A DNA stretch of 56,585 bases, from positions 1-56,585 of the forward strand of contig NZ_CAMYIC010000029.1 of the NCBI RefSeq assembly GCF_947258355.1, given 5' to 3'. The DNA is from an uncultured Allomuricauda sp. (lineage in GTDB: Bacteria; Bacteroidota; Bacteroidia; Flavobacteriales; Flavobacteriaceae). The notes under the pieces are model-generated. The model searched no databases. It was not told the origin of the DNA and saw only the letters and a program-made list of their open reading frames with translations. Below are positions 33,890 to 43,844 of this stretch, one piece after another. Position numbers and translations under genes: made by a program. Position 1 is the first letter of the stretch; each line of letters starts with the position of its first letter.

Positions 33890-34738
33890 ATGAAACTGAC
33901 CATTCTTATCAATTGCCCAGACCAATCGGGAATCATCCGCTCAGTAACCACCTTTATCCATCAACAAAAGGGGAACGTGGTTTATTTGGACCAGCATGTG
34001 GATAAGCAGGCTGGTGTATTTTTTATGCGGTTGAAAAGTGAGTTTGAACAGGAATTGGACCTATCCAAATTCAAAAAGGATTTTGGACAGGAATTGGCCG
34101 CCAAGTTCCAGATGGAATGGGACGCCTATACGGATGTGTACCGACCAAAAATGGCCGTTTTCGTTTCCAAATACAATCATTGCCTATATGATTTGCTGAG
34201 CCGATACAACTCCGGTGAATTATCGGTGGACATTCCTTTTATTTTGAGCAACCATAAAGATTTGGAATATGTGGCTGAACAGTTTGGTATTCCCTATTAT
34301 CATATTCCCGTGACTAAAGCAACCAAGGCCGAAGCAGAGGACAAACAGCTGGAACTTTTGGAACATTATGGAGTTGATTTTATTGTTTTGGCGCGGTACA
34401 TGCAAATAGTATCGCCAAAGGTAATCGATGTGTTCCCACAGAAAATCATCAATATCCATCACTCTTTCTTACCTGCATTTGCTGGAGCAAAACCCTACCA
34501 TGCCGCCTTTGAAAGAGGTGTTAAGATCATTGGTGCCACCAGTCATTACGTTACAGAGGATTTGGATGCAGGACCTATTATTGAACAGGATGTGACCACG
34601 GTTTCACACACCCATTCCGTAAAGGATTTTATCGCCAAAGGAAGAGACTTGGAGCGAATTGTCCTTTCTCGTGCCGTGCAGCTTCACGTAGCGCGGAAAA
34701 CCATGGTATACTACAATAAAACCGTGATTTTTTCTTAG
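33890..34738 (+). CDS. purU: Formyltetrahydrofolate deformylase
   Basis: Hydrolyses 10-formyl-THF to formate and THF, balancing one-carbon pools for purine synthesis. N-terminal ACT domain about 1-80 (LTILINCPDQSGIIRSVTTF) and formyltransferase-like domain with NIHHSFLPAFAGAKPY and GATSHYVTEDLDAGPIIEQD carrying the Asn/His/Asp catalytic set. Start at ATG 33890; an in-frame TTG at 33881 would add three residues and is unlikely. 282 residues, normal length. Monocistronic, divergent from icmF. Confidence 0.94.
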   Translation: MKLTILINCPDQSGIIRSVTTFIHQQKGNVVYLDQHVDKQAGVFFMRLKSEFEQELDLSKFKKDFGQELAAKFQMEWDAYTDVYRPKMAVFVSKYNHCLYDLLSRYNSGELSVDIPFILSNHKDLEYVAEQFGIPYYHIPVTKATKAEAEDKQLELLEHYGVDFIVLARYMQIVSPKVIDVFPQKIINIHHSFLPAFAGAKPYHAAFERGVKIIGATSHYVTEDLDAGPIIEQDVTTVSHTHSVKDFIAKGRDLERIVLSRAVQLHVARKTMVYYNKTVIFS

Positions 34739-34805
34739 GGAAAGATTACGTACCTTCTAATCAGCAAGTAAACATTAAATAAACACAACATCAATCATTT
34801 TTACA

Positions 34806-37094
34806 ATGAATCAAGACTACATACAACCCAACCCATGGAGCATCATCGAAGAAGGTTTCGATAAGGAACGCGTCAAATCTTCAGAAAGTCTTTTCAGTAT
34901 AGGAAATGGCGCCATGGGGCAGCGTGCCAATTTTGAAGAATCCTATTCTGGCCCTACTTTTCAAGGAAGCTATATTGGAGGGGTTTATTATCCAGACAAA
35001 ACCCGTGTGGGGTGGTGGAAAAACGGTTATCCAGAATACTTTGCCAAAGTATTGAATGCCCCGAATTGGATTGGTATCGATATATGGGTCGATGGAGAGC
35101 AGCTGGATTTGAACACCTGCAAAAAAGTAGTCGATTTCCGTCGTGAGCTGCATATGAAGGAAGGTTGGTACAAAAGAAGTTTTGTCGCCATTATGCCAAA
35201 TGACGTAGAAGTTGCTATTGAAGCTACCCGTTTTCTTTGCTTAGATACCGATGAAACTGGCGCTATCCAATATCAAATAAGGTTATTGAATGTTGATGCC
35301 GAGGTGATTTTTCTCCCTAATCTGGATTGTGGCATAAAAAATAAGGACAGCAACTGGGACGATAAATTCTGGAAAACGACAGAAATAACATCCGAAAAAA
35401 ATAGGGCTTTTATTGAATCGCATACCATGAAGACCAATTTTAAGGTATGTACTTTTATGTATTCGGAACTTTTTTTGGATGGAAACAAATCAGAAATAAA
35501 CCCAACATCAAAAAAAGATGAACTTTCTGTTGGCCATTCTTATGTGGTCGATGTCAAAAAGGGGCAAGAAGTTACACTAGTTAAATATGGAGGTTACACA
35601 GTAGACAGAAACCATCCAGCCGATAAATTGCAAAAAGCGGCAAATAATGTTCTGGACAAGGTCACAATGTTCGGTTTCCATGGATTGCTCCAAAAACAAA
35701 AAGAAGCTTGGGCCAAGATATGGGAAATGAGCGACATTCAAATCGACGGTGATGTTAAAGCTCAGCAAGGTATTCGCTTTAATATTTTTCAACTGAACCA
35801 AACCTATACTGGAACCGATTCACGGCTGAATATTGGCCCCAAAGGGTTTACAGGGGAAAAATATGGTGGAAGTACCTATTGGGACACAGAGGCTTACTGT
35901 CTTCCATTTTATATGGCGACCAAAAATCAGGAAGTGGCCCGAAAACTCCTAAAATATAGATACAACCATTTAGAGAAAGCCATCGAAAACGCTGAAAAGC
36001 TCGGTTTTAAAAATGGTGCGGCCCTCTATCCCATGGTTACCATGAACGGTGAAGAATGCCATAACGAATGGGAAATCACATTTGAAGAAATCCACAGGAA
36101 CGGAGCCATAGCATACGCCATTTACAACTACACAAGGTATACCGAAGATTACAGCTACATTCCAGAAATGGGATTGGAAGTCTTGATCGGAATAGCTCGT
36201 TTTTGGCAGCAGCGGGTAAATTGGTCCGCTCATCGTAACAAATACGTAATGCTTGGAGTAACCGGACCAAACGAATATGAGAATAACGTAAACAACAATT
36301 GGTACACCAATTACTTGGCCAAATGGTGCTTGGAATATGCCTTGGAACAATTGGATCACGTGCAGCAGAATTATTCACAAGATTATAAAAGGGTGATGGA
36401 GAAGACCCAGTTGACCAACGACGAAACAGGACTGTGGAAGAAAGTAGCTGCCCATATGTACTTCCCTTACTCCGAAGAGCATGGGGTTTACCTCCAGCAA
36501 GATGGATTTTTGGACAAGGATTTGGTCCGCGTGGCAGATTTGGATAAAAAAGAACGCCCTATCAACCAACATTGGAGTTGGGACAGAATTTTACGCTCCC
36601 CATATATCAAACAGGCGGATACGCTTCAAGGATTCTATTTCTTTGAAGACCACTTCACTAACGAAGAACTGGAAAAGCATTTCGATTTTTATGAGCCGTT
36701 CACCGTTCACGAGTCTTCGCTTTCTCCATGCGTACACTCTGTTCAAGCCGCAAAATTGGACCGAATGGAGCAAGCCTATACTTTTTATCTACGCACATCA
36801 AGATTGGATTTGGACGATTACAACAAAGAGGTAGAAGAAGGATTGCACATTACCTCCATGGCCGGAACCTGGATGAGTATTGTAGAGGGTTTTGGTGGCA
36901 TGCGAATCAAAGATGGAAAACTTTGCTTTTCTCCCAAAATACCGGAACAATGGGATAGGTATTCCTTTAAAATCAACTTTAGGAATCGAATTTTAAAAAT
37001 AACCGTTACGCAGGATGGAGCAGCATTTAGCATTGACGAAGGCGACTCCCTTGAGGTAATCGTTAACGAGCAACCGTTGCGTGTTTCCCATTAA
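34806..37094 (+). CDS. GH65 family disaccharide phosphorylase (maltose phosphorylase-like)
   Basis: A 762-residue (alpha/alpha)6-barrel enzyme of glycoside hydrolase family 65 with the N-terminal beta-sandwich (about 1-280), barrel (about 320-690) and C-terminal beta domain. ESLFSIGNGAMGQRANFEE opens it; the general acid is Glu490 in GPNEYENNVNNNWYTN. That context and the following intracellular-type start (no signal peptide) suit phosphorolysis of maltose to beta-glucose-1-phosphate and glucose. Kojibiose or trehalose specificity cannot be excluded. Forty bases before the GH13 gene, one operon; no phosphoglucomutase gene is adjacent. Confidence 0.92.
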   Translation: MNQDYIQPNPWSIIEEGFDKERVKSSESLFSIGNGAMGQRANFEESYSGPTFQGSYIGGVYYPDKTRVGWWKNGYPEYFAKVLNAPNWIGIDIWVDGEQLDLNTCKKVVDFRRELHMKEGWYKRSFVAIMPNDVEVAIEATRFLCLDTDETGAIQYQIRLLNVDAEVIFLPNLDCGIKNKDSNWDDKFWKTTEITSEKNRAFIESHTMKTNFKVCTFMYSELFLDGNKSEINPTSKKDELSVGHSYVVDVKKGQEVTLVKYGGYTVDRNHPADKLQKAANNVLDKVTMFGFHGLLQKQKEAWAKIWEMSDIQIDGDVKAQQGIRFNIFQLNQTYTGTDSRLNIGPKGFTGEKYGGSTYWDTEAYCLPFYMATKNQEVARKLLKYRYNHLEKAIENAEKLGFKNGAALYPMVTMNGEECHNEWEITFEEIHRNGAIAYAIYNYTRYTEDYSYIPEMGLEVLIGIARFWQQRVNWSAHRNKYVMLGVTGPNEYENNVNNNWYTNYLAKWCLEYALEQLDHVQQNYSQDYKRVMEKTQLTNDETGLWKKVAAHMYFPYSEEHGVYLQQDGFLDKDLVRVADLDKKERPINQHWSWDRILRSPYIKQADTLQGFYFFEDHFTNEELEKHFDFYEPFTVHESSLSPCVHSVQAAKLDRMEQAYTFYLRTSRLDLDDYNKEVEEGLHITSMAGTWMSIVEGFGGMRIKDGKLCFSPKIPEQWDRYSFKINFRNRILKITVTQDGAAFSIDEGDSLEVIVNEQPLRVSH

Positions 37095-37133
37095 TCCTTA
37101 AAAAAGGAGAAACATGCAACCGAAAATATATTC

Positions 37134-38993
37134 ATGAGAAAGCTTATAACTCTAGCTCTATTAACCATTTGTGAGGTAGCATTTGGTCAAATAGAGCGTA
37201 TGGAACCACCCAATTGGTGGGTCGGGATGCATCAAACCAAATTGGAAATTTTGGTCTATGGTGACAACATAAGCGACCTGGTCCCTGAATTTTCAGGAAA
37301 CATTGCATTCAAAAAGGTAGTGAAAACGGAAAATCCCAATTATTTATTTATAACTATCGACACGGAAGGGATATCAACAGGAATTCAAACGTTATCCTTC
37401 AAAAGGGGTCAAAGAACAATTGATTCTTTTGATTATGAGTTCAAGCCAAGAAGAGAAAATTCAGATCAAAGAAAAGGGTTCGACTCGTCAGACGTCATTT
37501 ATCTATTAATGCCAGACCGATTTGCCAACGGAGACCCATCAAACGATAGTACACCGGAAACCATAGAAAAAGCCGACCGAGACCATCAAGGTGGACGGCA
37601 TGGCGGCGATATTCAGGGCATCATAGATCATTTGGACTACATCCACGAACTGGGAGCAACCACACTATGGAGCACACCGCTCACTTTGGATAACGAAAAA
37701 GTGTATTCGTACCATGGCTATGCCAGTAGCGATCTTTATAAAATTGACCCGCGTTATGGTTCCAATGAAGATTTTGCCAAGCTTTCTGCCGAACTCCATA
37801 AACGGAACATGAAGCACATCATGGATTTTGTTCCCAACCACTGGGGTATTAGCCATTGGCTGATTCAAGATCTACCATCCAAAGATTGGATTCATTATTG
37901 GGAAGGTGGGGAAAATGGTTTTAAAAGAAGCAATTACATACAAACCACTCAATTTGACCCCAATGCATCAGAAATTGATGCCAAGGGCTGCATGGATGGC
38001 TGGTTTGATTACACTATGCCCGACATGAACGAAAGTAACCCTATGGTAATCAACTATCTGGTTCAAAATGCCATTTGGTGGATAGAAAGCGGGGATTTGG
38101 ATGGTATCCGAGTGGACACCTATCCTTACAATGACAAGCAGGGAATTAAAGAATGGGTGACCCGTGTTATGGAAGAATACCCCAACTTTAATATAATGGG
38201 GGAAACCTTTATGCACGACACGGCCCATATCGCCTATTGGCAAAAAGACAGTAAACTTGGTGCCATACAAGGGTTTAATTCCAATTTGCCCACAGTGATG
38301 GATTTCCCATTACACGATATTCTATTACAGGTTTTCCATGAGGATGAGCAGAATTGGAGTGATGGTGTGTATCGGATTTATAATCATTTGACCAAGGATT
38401 TCCTATACCCAAACATCAACAATCTACTTATAAAAATGGGCAACCACGATGTCAACCGCATCAATCAGGAATTTGATGGCGACCTGGACAAATATAAACT
38501 GGCACTTACCTTACTAATGACACTGCGCGGAATACCCCAAATCTATTATGGAGATGAAATAGGAATGTTAGGAGACAAGGGTAAAGGAGATGGTGATATT
38601 CGACGTGATTTTCCCGGTGGATGGGAAGGAGACTCCCAAAACGCATTTACCTCTAGTGGGAGAACCGATGCACAAAACAAGTATTTTAATTTTACCAAAA
38701 AGCTGTTGAACTGGCGAAAAGATAAAAATGCCGTTCATTTTGGAAAAACACTTCATTTTTCTCCGAGGGATAATGTGTATGTCTATTTCAGATATCTGCC
38801 CAATAAACCTCAAGAAACAGTAATGGTGTTTTTGAACAATTCCGACAAAGACCAAAAAATCAACCTTGAGCGATTTTCCGAAGGTATGCAAGGACTCCAT
38901 AAAGGATTGGAAATAATTTCAGGCGCTGAATACGAGCTAAATCAAACCTTGGAAATTGGTGCAAAAAGCGGATTGATTTTTGAATTGAGGTGA
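37134..38993 (+). CDS. GH13 alpha-amylase / cyclomaltodextrinase-like, exported
   Basis: A 619-residue exported GH13 enzyme: signal peptide about 1-18 (ending AFGQ), N-terminal starch-binding-like beta domain (about 20-110), then the TIM barrel. Catalytic residues: nucleophile Asp328 in DGIRVDTYPY, acid Glu357 in IMGETF, third carboxylate Asp439 in GNHDVNR. DVIYLLMPDRFANGDPSND is typical of neopullulanase/cyclomaltodextrinase (SusA-like) members. It should release maltose in the periplasm for the GH65 phosphorylase. No SusC/SusD genes or transporter lie in the window. Confidence 0.93.
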   Translation: MRKLITLALLTICEVAFGQIERMEPPNWWVGMHQTKLEILVYGDNISDLVPEFSGNIAFKKVVKTENPNYLFITIDTEGISTGIQTLSFKRGQRTIDSFDYEFKPRRENSDQRKGFDSSDVIYLLMPDRFANGDPSNDSTPETIEKADRDHQGGRHGGDIQGIIDHLDYIHELGATTLWSTPLTLDNEKVYSYHGYASSDLYKIDPRYGSNEDFAKLSAELHKRNMKHIMDFVPNHWGISHWLIQDLPSKDWIHYWEGGENGFKRSNYIQTTQFDPNASEIDAKGCMDGWFDYTMPDMNESNPMVINYLVQNAIWWIESGDLDGIRVDTYPYNDKQGIKEWVTRVMEEYPNFNIMGETFMHDTAHIAYWQKDSKLGAIQGFNSNLPTVMDFPLHDILLQVFHEDEQNWSDGVYRIYNHLTKDFLYPNINNLLIKMGNHDVNRINQEFDGDLDKYKLALTLLMTLRGIPQIYYGDEIGMLGDKGKGDGDIRRDFPGGWEGDSQNAFTSSGRTDAQNKYFNFTKKLLNWRKDKNAVHFGKTLHFSPRDNVYVYFRYLPNKPQETVMVFLNNSDKDQKINLERFSEGMQGLHKGLEIISGAEYELNQTLEIGAKSGLIFELR

Positions 38994-39070
38994 TTTCACC
39001 TAAAAAATTTCAAAATAAGTCGGTTTTAAGGTGATTCGAAGTATTTTCATATCAATTTAAACATTTAACC

Positions 39071-39775
39071 ATGAAAAGATTATTGCTATGCATTTTAGCA
39101 TTCCAACTTGTAGGATGCGCTGAACTTCAACAAGTTGTAAACCAATTGCCCCAAGGAACCAATGGAATTGGAAATGCCGAGATTGCACAAGGATTACGAG
39201 AGGCCCTTAACATGGGTATTGAGAAACAAGTGAACAAACTGACCAGCGAAAATGGATTTTACAGGAATGAACTGGTAAAAATCCTGCTTCCGGAAGAATT
39301 ACAGAAAGTGGACAAAACGCTTCGAGACATTGGTTTGTCCAGCTTGGCGGATGAGGGTCTACGAATAATCAATAGAGCTGCAGAAGACGCCGTTGGTGAG
39401 GCTACACCCATTTTTGTTGATGCTGTGAAGGGCATTACTTTTAATGATGCCAAACAGATTTTGCTGGGGAACGATAATGCGGCGACCCAATATTTACAGC
39501 AAGCTACAAGAAACCAGCTGTACAATAAATTCAATCCTATTATTAAAAATTCGTTTCAAAAAGTAGGAGCAGACCAAATCTGGAGCAACATTATCACAAA
39601 GTATAACAGCCTACCCTTGACCAATGACGTGAACCCAGATTTAACCGATTACACCACTAATGAAGCCTTGGAGGGGGTCTATACGATGATTGCCATAGAA
39701 GAAAAGGAAATTAGGACAAAAGTTTCGTCCCGCACAACAACTTTGTTAAAAAAAGTGTTCGCTCTTCAAGATTAA
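39071..39775 (+). CDS. DUF4197 lipoprotein
   Basis: A 234-residue lipoprotein (lipobox LVGC, Cys16) with the helical DUF4197 domain: GLREALNMGIEKQVNKL, DGLRIINRAAEDAVGEA-like block (EGLRIINRAAEDAVGEA) and FVDAVKGITFNDAKQILLG, all conserved in the family. Function is not known; family members occur in Bacteroidota and Proteobacteria envelopes. Stands alone, with a 170-base 3' region that ends at the terminator at 39946. Confidence 0.88.
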   Translation: MKRLLLCILAFQLVGCAELQQVVNQLPQGTNGIGNAEIAQGLREALNMGIEKQVNKLTSENGFYRNELVKILLPEELQKVDKTLRDIGLSSLADEGLRIINRAAEDAVGEATPIFVDAVKGITFNDAKQILLGNDNAATQYLQQATRNQLYNKFNPIIKNSFQKVGADQIWSNIITKYNSLPLTNDVNPDLTDYTTNEALEGVYTMIAIEEKEIRTKVSSRTTTLLKKVFALQD

Positions 39776-39874
39776 TCATAATTTTTTCAGAAAAATGTAA
39801 TAACTTTATAAGTAATGCGTTATAACTGTAATAATTAAGAGTAATTATAACAAAATCCTAAAGTTAAATTAACC

Positions 39875-39975
39875 TTGACCTGAAGGTTAAACTTGAATTT
39901 TGTACAAGTTATCTGAGTTAGCATTTTTTTGAGTTAGTTAGTTTAAAAACCGGTGTTCTTCACCGGTTTTTTGTT
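39875..39975 (+). ncRNA. Candidate small RNA
   Basis: A promoter-like pair, TTG (39875-39877) and GAATTTTG (39895-39902, one mismatch to TAnnTTTG) with a 17-base spacer, lies 44 bases upstream of a strong hairpin terminator. A transcript of roughly 68 nt (about 39908-39975) would result, containing two copies of GAGTTAG and ending in the terminator. It could equally be the 3' end of the DUF4197 mRNA. Speculative. Confidence 0.25.
39946..39975. terminator. Terminator shared by DUF4197 and the convergent gene
   Basis: AAAACCGGTG (39946-39955) pairs perfectly with CACCGGTTTT (39961-39970) around TTCTT, followed by T. The stop codon of the minus-strand gene lies inside the hairpin. Confidence 0.9.
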
Positions 39976-40481
39976 TTCTCTAGTTTTTTGTAAAGTCCGT
40001 CAAAAGCGACAGAGACATCTCCCCCTTCATCAAGGACCTCCCACAATTGCCTAACGGTTCCGTCGTTATTTTTGGTCCAGGTAATACGGTTTCTAAACAT
40101 TTGTCCATTCTGCTCAAATTTATCGGAGGTCAAAATCATTTGATTACCTATACGGTTTCCTTTCAATTTTAGAGAAGCACCGGCATTATCTACCCAAAAC
40201 TGCTCCCATTCCTGTGTCTGTACATTATAAAAATTGAGACTTGTTCCCGTATACCCCGCCTTTGCACTGGTCCAATTTTCCCTTATAACACACCCATCCT
40301 CCTCTTTTTGGATTATACTTGAACCCGCAGGGGAACCGTCCTTGGAATTGACCACTTCCCATTCTCCTATCCAAAAATCGAAAGCTCTATGGTTTTCGGA
40401 GCAGCAGTTACAATTATTAGCAGTCTGTGAATACGACACCACTTGTAATAACAAGATGAAAATGAATAAAAACTTTTGCAT
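39960..40481 (-). CDS. Secreted lipocalin-like (DUF1579-type) protein
   Basis: A 173-residue exported protein starting at ATG 40481 (QKFLFIFILLLQVVSYSQT leader); an ATG at 40508 would add nine polar residues and spoil the signal peptide. After CNCCSENHRAFDFWIGEWEVVN the chain alternates beta-strands, ending FDGLYKKLE. The FDFWIGEWEV motif is typical of lipocalin-like DUF1579/nitrobindin-type proteins. The Cys-Asn-Cys-Cys cluster after the signal peptide is unusual and may bind metal or form disulfides. Ligand unknown. Confidence 0.72.
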   Translation of the reverse strand: MQKFLFIFILLLQVVSYSQTANNCNCCSENHRAFDFWIGEWEVVNSKDGSPAGSSIIQKEEDGCVIRENWTSAKAGYTGTSLNFYNVQTQEWEQFWVDNAGASLKLKGNRIGNQMILTSDKFEQNGQMFRNRITWTKNNDGTVRQLWEVLDEGGDVSVAFDGLYKKLEKTKNR

Positions 40482-40653
40482 GGGAACAACATTTACTTGT
40501 TGGGGCAACTCCTTTTAAAGGTACGTTAATTTTATTCTAACCTAATGTAAGCAAATGACCGATATGAGTTTCCATACGTTAAATTTTAGATAAATAACCT
40601 GATTTCTAGATGTATACCCACAAACATCATAGTCCACAAGCTTGTTTTGAACG

Positions 40654-40661
40654 TATCTTTG
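40654..40661 (+). promoter_or_regulatory. -7 promoter element of the 63-residue protein
   Basis: TATCTTTG, exact TAnnTTTG, ending 22 bases before the ATG at 40684. Confidence 0.5.
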
Positions 40662-40683
40662 TTATTAACAAATCTTAAGAGCT

Positions 40684-40875
40684 ATGAATAATCAGTATTG
40701 TAAAGTTGGATCGGTTACCCCCATTACAGGACTAAGCCAAGCTGCTTCGGTTTTGGAGGTAATGCACAAAAATTTTATGGAAAAAGCTGCAAGTGTTTCC
40801 GGTAAGGATAATCAGTTGGGCGAATTCTTTAAAAACAAAGCGCAGAGCATTAAAAAAGTATTGGAAAGCCTCTAA
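40684..40875 (+). CDS. Small hypothetical helical protein
   Basis: 63 residues, soluble. The N-terminal NNQYCKVGSVTPITGLSQAA is followed by two helices (about 19-38 and 45-62) with Lys/Glu/Gln. It has a good promoter and a clean start, which supports expression. I do not recognise a family. It ends eight bases before the convergent pyrF gene. Confidence 0.6.
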   Translation: MNNQYCKVGSVTPITGLSQAASVLEVMHKNFMEKAASVSGKDNQLGEFFKNKAQSIKKVLESL

Positions 40876-40883
40876 CCTAAACC

Positions 40884-41705
40884 CTATTTCAGTTTAGTAA
40901 GTTCTATTTCCATTTGCTGTTGGATTTCCTGTGCCTTATTGGCAGCTATTTCAGCAAAGTCATTCCCTGCAGATGCATAAATAATTCCACGTGATGAATT
41001 CACCAACAGCCCTACATCCTTGGTGATTCCGTATTTGCACACTTCCTGCAAACTACCTCCTTGCGCACCCACTCCAGGTACTAATAGAAAGCTTTCCGGA
41101 ACAATTTTTCGGATATCCTCTAAATAGGTCGCTTTTGTTGCCCCTACTACATACATCAACCTCTCTGAACCTTTATATGTTTTAGAAACGGACAGCACTT
41201 CTTTGTACAGTTCCTGCCCACCCATATTTTTAGTTTGAAAATCAAACGCACCTTGATTGGAAGTCAACGCCAATAGAATGGTATGCCTATCCTCAAACTC
41301 CAAAAAGGGTTCCACCGAATCCTTACCCATATAAGGTGCAATGGTAATGGAGTCAAAATCCATGGTTTCAAAAAATGCTTTGGCATAGCGCGTGGAAGTA
41401 TTCCCGATATCCCCACGTTTGGCATCGGCAATGGTAAATATTTCGGGATGGTTTGCATTCAAATACTCCATGGTTCGCTCCAAGGACCTCCACCCTTGTA
41501 GACCATAGGCTTCATAAAAAGCTATATTTGGTTTATAGGCCACACAATAAGTATGTGTAGCATCAATAATGGCTTTATTGAAAGCAAAAATGGGGTCATC
41601 TTCATTTAGAAGATGCTTTGGTATTTTATCCAAATCGGTGTCGAGACCAACACAGAGGAACGATTTCTTTTGATGTATTTGGGCAATTAAATCTTCAATC
41701 TTCAT
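40884..41705 (-). CDS. pyrF: Orotidine 5'-phosphate decarboxylase (type 2)
   Basis: Last step of UMP synthesis. 273 residues, the longer PyrF2 type. [26 protein letters not shown]...[12 protein letters not shown], the catalytic [19 protein letters not shown] (Lys and two Asp), [13 protein letters not shown] and [12 protein letters not shown] (phosphate binding). It follows prfA by 41 bases on the same strand and probably shares its transcript. Confidence 0.95.
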   Translation of the reverse strand: MKIEDLIAQIHQKKSFLCVGLDTDLDKIPKHLLNEDDPIFAFNKAIIDATHTYCVAYKPNIAFYEAYGLQGWRSLERTMEYLNANHPEIFTIADAKRGDIGNTSTRYAKAFFETMDFDSITIAPYMGKDSVEPFLEFEDRHTILLALTSNQGAFDFQTKNMGGQELYKEVLSVSKTYKGSERLMYVVGATKATYLEDIRKIVPESFLLVPGVGAQGGSLQEVCKYGITKDVGLLVNSSRGIIYASAGNDFAEIAANKAQEIQQQMEIELTKLK

Positions 41706-41746
41706 TTTGATGTGGTCTCAATCGTACAGGAGTTGAATTTAACAGA

Positions 41747-42823
41747 TTAAAATATCTCCGAAGCTTCCTTGAGTTTCTCGGTGTTTTCCACCAGCATCAA
41801 CTCATCGATTATTTTTTGAATATCACCGTTCATAATATTCTGCAGATCGTAAAGGGTCAATCCAATTCTGTGATCAGTAACCCTACCTTGCGGATAATTG
41901 TAGGTACGGATTTTCGCCGAACGGTCACCACTACTTACCTGGGAATTACGTTTGGCAGCATCTTCAGCCTGTTTTTTGGCCAATTCCATATCATACAAAC
42001 GGGAACGAAGCACTTTAAACGCTTTGTCCTTGTTTTTGTGCTGTGACTTCTCATCCTGACATTGCGCTACAATCCCTGTTGGCTCGTGAGTTAAACGTAC
42101 CGCGGAATATGTGGTGTTCACCGACTGTCCACCTGGTCCCGAGGAACAGAAATAATCGATTCTAACATCTTTCGGATCTATCTGTACATCAAACTCTTCC
42201 GCTTCGGGGATTACCATTACGGTAGCTGCACTTGTATGCACCCTACCCTGGGTCTCGGTCTGCGGTACACGTTGTACACGGTGCACCCCGGCTTCGAACT
42301 TAAGCGTTCCGTAAACGTCTTCGCCGTTAACCTCAAAGTGGATTTCCTTGTATCCGCCACTGGTTCCCTCGCTCAAATCGATCACATTGGTCTTCCAACC
42401 TTTGGATTCACAATATTTGGTATACATACGGAACAGGTCGCCCGCAAAAATACTGGCTTCATCACCACCAGTTCCCGCACGGATTTCCATCACCACGTTC
42501 TTCTCGTCTTCAGGGTCTTTCGGAATCAACAAATATTTGATTTCCTCTTCCAATTTGGGCAAGGCACTCTTGGCTTCATCCAACTGCATTTTGGCCATTT
42601 CCAACATTTCCGTATCACTACCATCGGCAATAATCTCCTCGGCTTCTTCAATGTTGTTGGTAAGGGTTATGTATTCGTCGCGCTTATCGCAGAGCACCTT
42701 AAGGTCTTTGTACTCCTTGTTGAGCTTTACGTACCTTTTTTGGTCCGAAATAATATCGGGCTGTATGATCAGGTCCGAAACCTCATCAAAACGCTGTTTT
42801 ACGATGTTGAGTTTGTCTAGCAT
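41747..42823 (-). CDS. prfA: Peptide chain release factor 1
   Basis: Reads UAA and UAG stop codons and triggers peptide release. 358 residues. The GGQ motif is in [18 protein letters not shown]; the stop-codon reading tripeptide is in [14 protein letters not shown] (PxT type, hence RF1, not the SPF of RF2). N-terminal coiled-coil domain 1, then [33 protein letters not shown] ending ([13 protein letters not shown]) is canonical. Upstream of pyrF. Confidence 0.96.
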   Translation of the reverse strand: MLDKLNIVKQRFDEVSDLIIQPDIISDQKRYVKLNKEYKDLKVLCDKRDEYITLTNNIEEAEEIIADGSDTEMLEMAKMQLDEAKSALPKLEEEIKYLLIPKDPEDEKNVVMEIRAGTGGDEASIFAGDLFRMYTKYCESKGWKTNVIDLSEGTSGGYKEIHFEVNGEDVYGTLKFEAGVHRVQRVPQTETQGRVHTSAATVMVIPEAEEFDVQIDPKDVRIDYFCSSGPGGQSVNTTYSAVRLTHEPTGIVAQCQDEKSQHKNKDKAFKVLRSRLYDMELAKKQAEDAAKRNSQVSSGDRSAKIRTYNYPQGRVTDHRIGLTLYDLQNIMNGDIQKIIDELMLVENTEKLKEASEIF

Positions 42824-42912
42824 AAATCAATCCTCCTATAGGAATGCGAATTTACGATTAATTTGTACATTTAGTAAATACCATGGTTCCATAATTCCGT
42901 CTTAAAACGTAC

Positions 42913-43182
42913 TTGCTGGTTTTTCTGTTCTACAAAACCATTCTCTTGGCATCCACATTAATAGCAATTCTGTTCCTGCTTTTTAAAGCTCCTTTTTCTT
43001 TAATAATTGCTTTGAAACTGGTTTTTATTGGTTTGTTCATCCTAAGGTTTTCAGATTCAAGATATTCAAAAGATTTGGTTTTATATCAAAATTTCGGGAT
43101 TTCAAAGGTCGGTTTATTGTCCCTCTCTTTTCTGTTTGATTTACTGATATCCGTAATTGTTTACCTTATCTTTTTCTCTTGA
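42913..43182 (+). CDS. Small hydrophobic membrane protein of an ABC module
   Basis: 89 residues starting at TTG (42913); the frame is closed by a TAA at 42892 and contains no ATG before the first helix. Three helices (about 8-24, 27-45 and 66-88). It ends TCTTGA, where the TGA overlaps the TTG start of the ATPase (TTGA, 43179-43182), so the two are translationally coupled and probably form one transporter. A permease this small is unusual; more permease subunits may lie elsewhere. Confidence 0.65.
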   Translation: MLVFLFYKTILLASTLIAILFLLFKAPFSLIIALKLVFIGLFILRFSDSRYSKDLVLYQNFGISKVGLLSLSFLFDLLISVIVYLIFFS

Positions 43183-43844
43183 TCCTTGAAATCGACAACA
43201 TAGAACTTTCCTTTGATGGCAAAACCATTTTGAGAGGTGTGTATTTAAAGGCCGAAAAGGGAAAAGTCACGGGGATTTTGGGAAGAAACGGCTCTGGAAA
43301 AACTTCCTTGCTGAATATTTTATTCGGTAATTTACAACCAAAATATAAATCCATCCGGATTGATGGCAAATTGATAAAAGCTCCATTGTTTCGAACCAAC
43401 CAAGCAGCTTACTTGCCTCAACACAGACTGCTTACCCGAAATATGAAAGTCGGTAACAGTCTCAAATTGTTCAATATTGATTGGGACACGTTTGTAAATG
43501 ATTTTGAACACTTCAAAACCCTTAAAAATCAATATACATCCAATCTATCCGGTGGTGAACTTAGATTGTTGGAAACTTATCTTATACTGAACAGTGACAA
43601 AAACATCATCCTTCTGGATGAGCCTTTTTCCAACTTAGCCCCGCTTTATGTTTCCAAAATCAGAGACATCATTGAGCATAAAAAATTGAATAAAATCATA
43701 TTGCTGACTGATCATTTGTATGAAGAAATCGTTTCGCTGAGCAACAATTTGTTTTTTCTCAAAAACGGGTGCTCCAAATTGATTCACCATATGGAAGACC
43801 TGGAAAGCGAAGGATATTTACCTGTTAATTCCCTACAAAAGTAG
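43179..43844 (+). CDS. ABC transporter ATP-binding protein
   Basis: A 221-residue ATPase: Walker A GRNGSGKTS (about 33-41), signature LSGGELR, Walker B IILLDEPFSNLAP, H-loop LLTDH. Start is TTG overlapping the previous stop. The nucleotide-binding domain is complete but there is no membrane domain; the coupled 89-residue hydrophobic protein is the only candidate partner. Its 3' end overlaps the convergent DUF3570 gene by 20 bases. Confidence 0.9.
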   Translation: MILEIDNIELSFDGKTILRGVYLKAEKGKVTGILGRNGSGKTSLLNILFGNLQPKYKSIRIDGKLIKAPLFRTNQAAYLPQHRLLTRNMKVGNSLKLFNIDWDTFVNDFEHFKTLKNQYTSNLSGGELRLLETYLILNSDKNIILLDEPFSNLAPLYVSKIRDIIEHKKLNKIILLTDHLYEEIVSLSNNLFFLKNGCSKLIHHMEDLESEGYLPVNSLQK

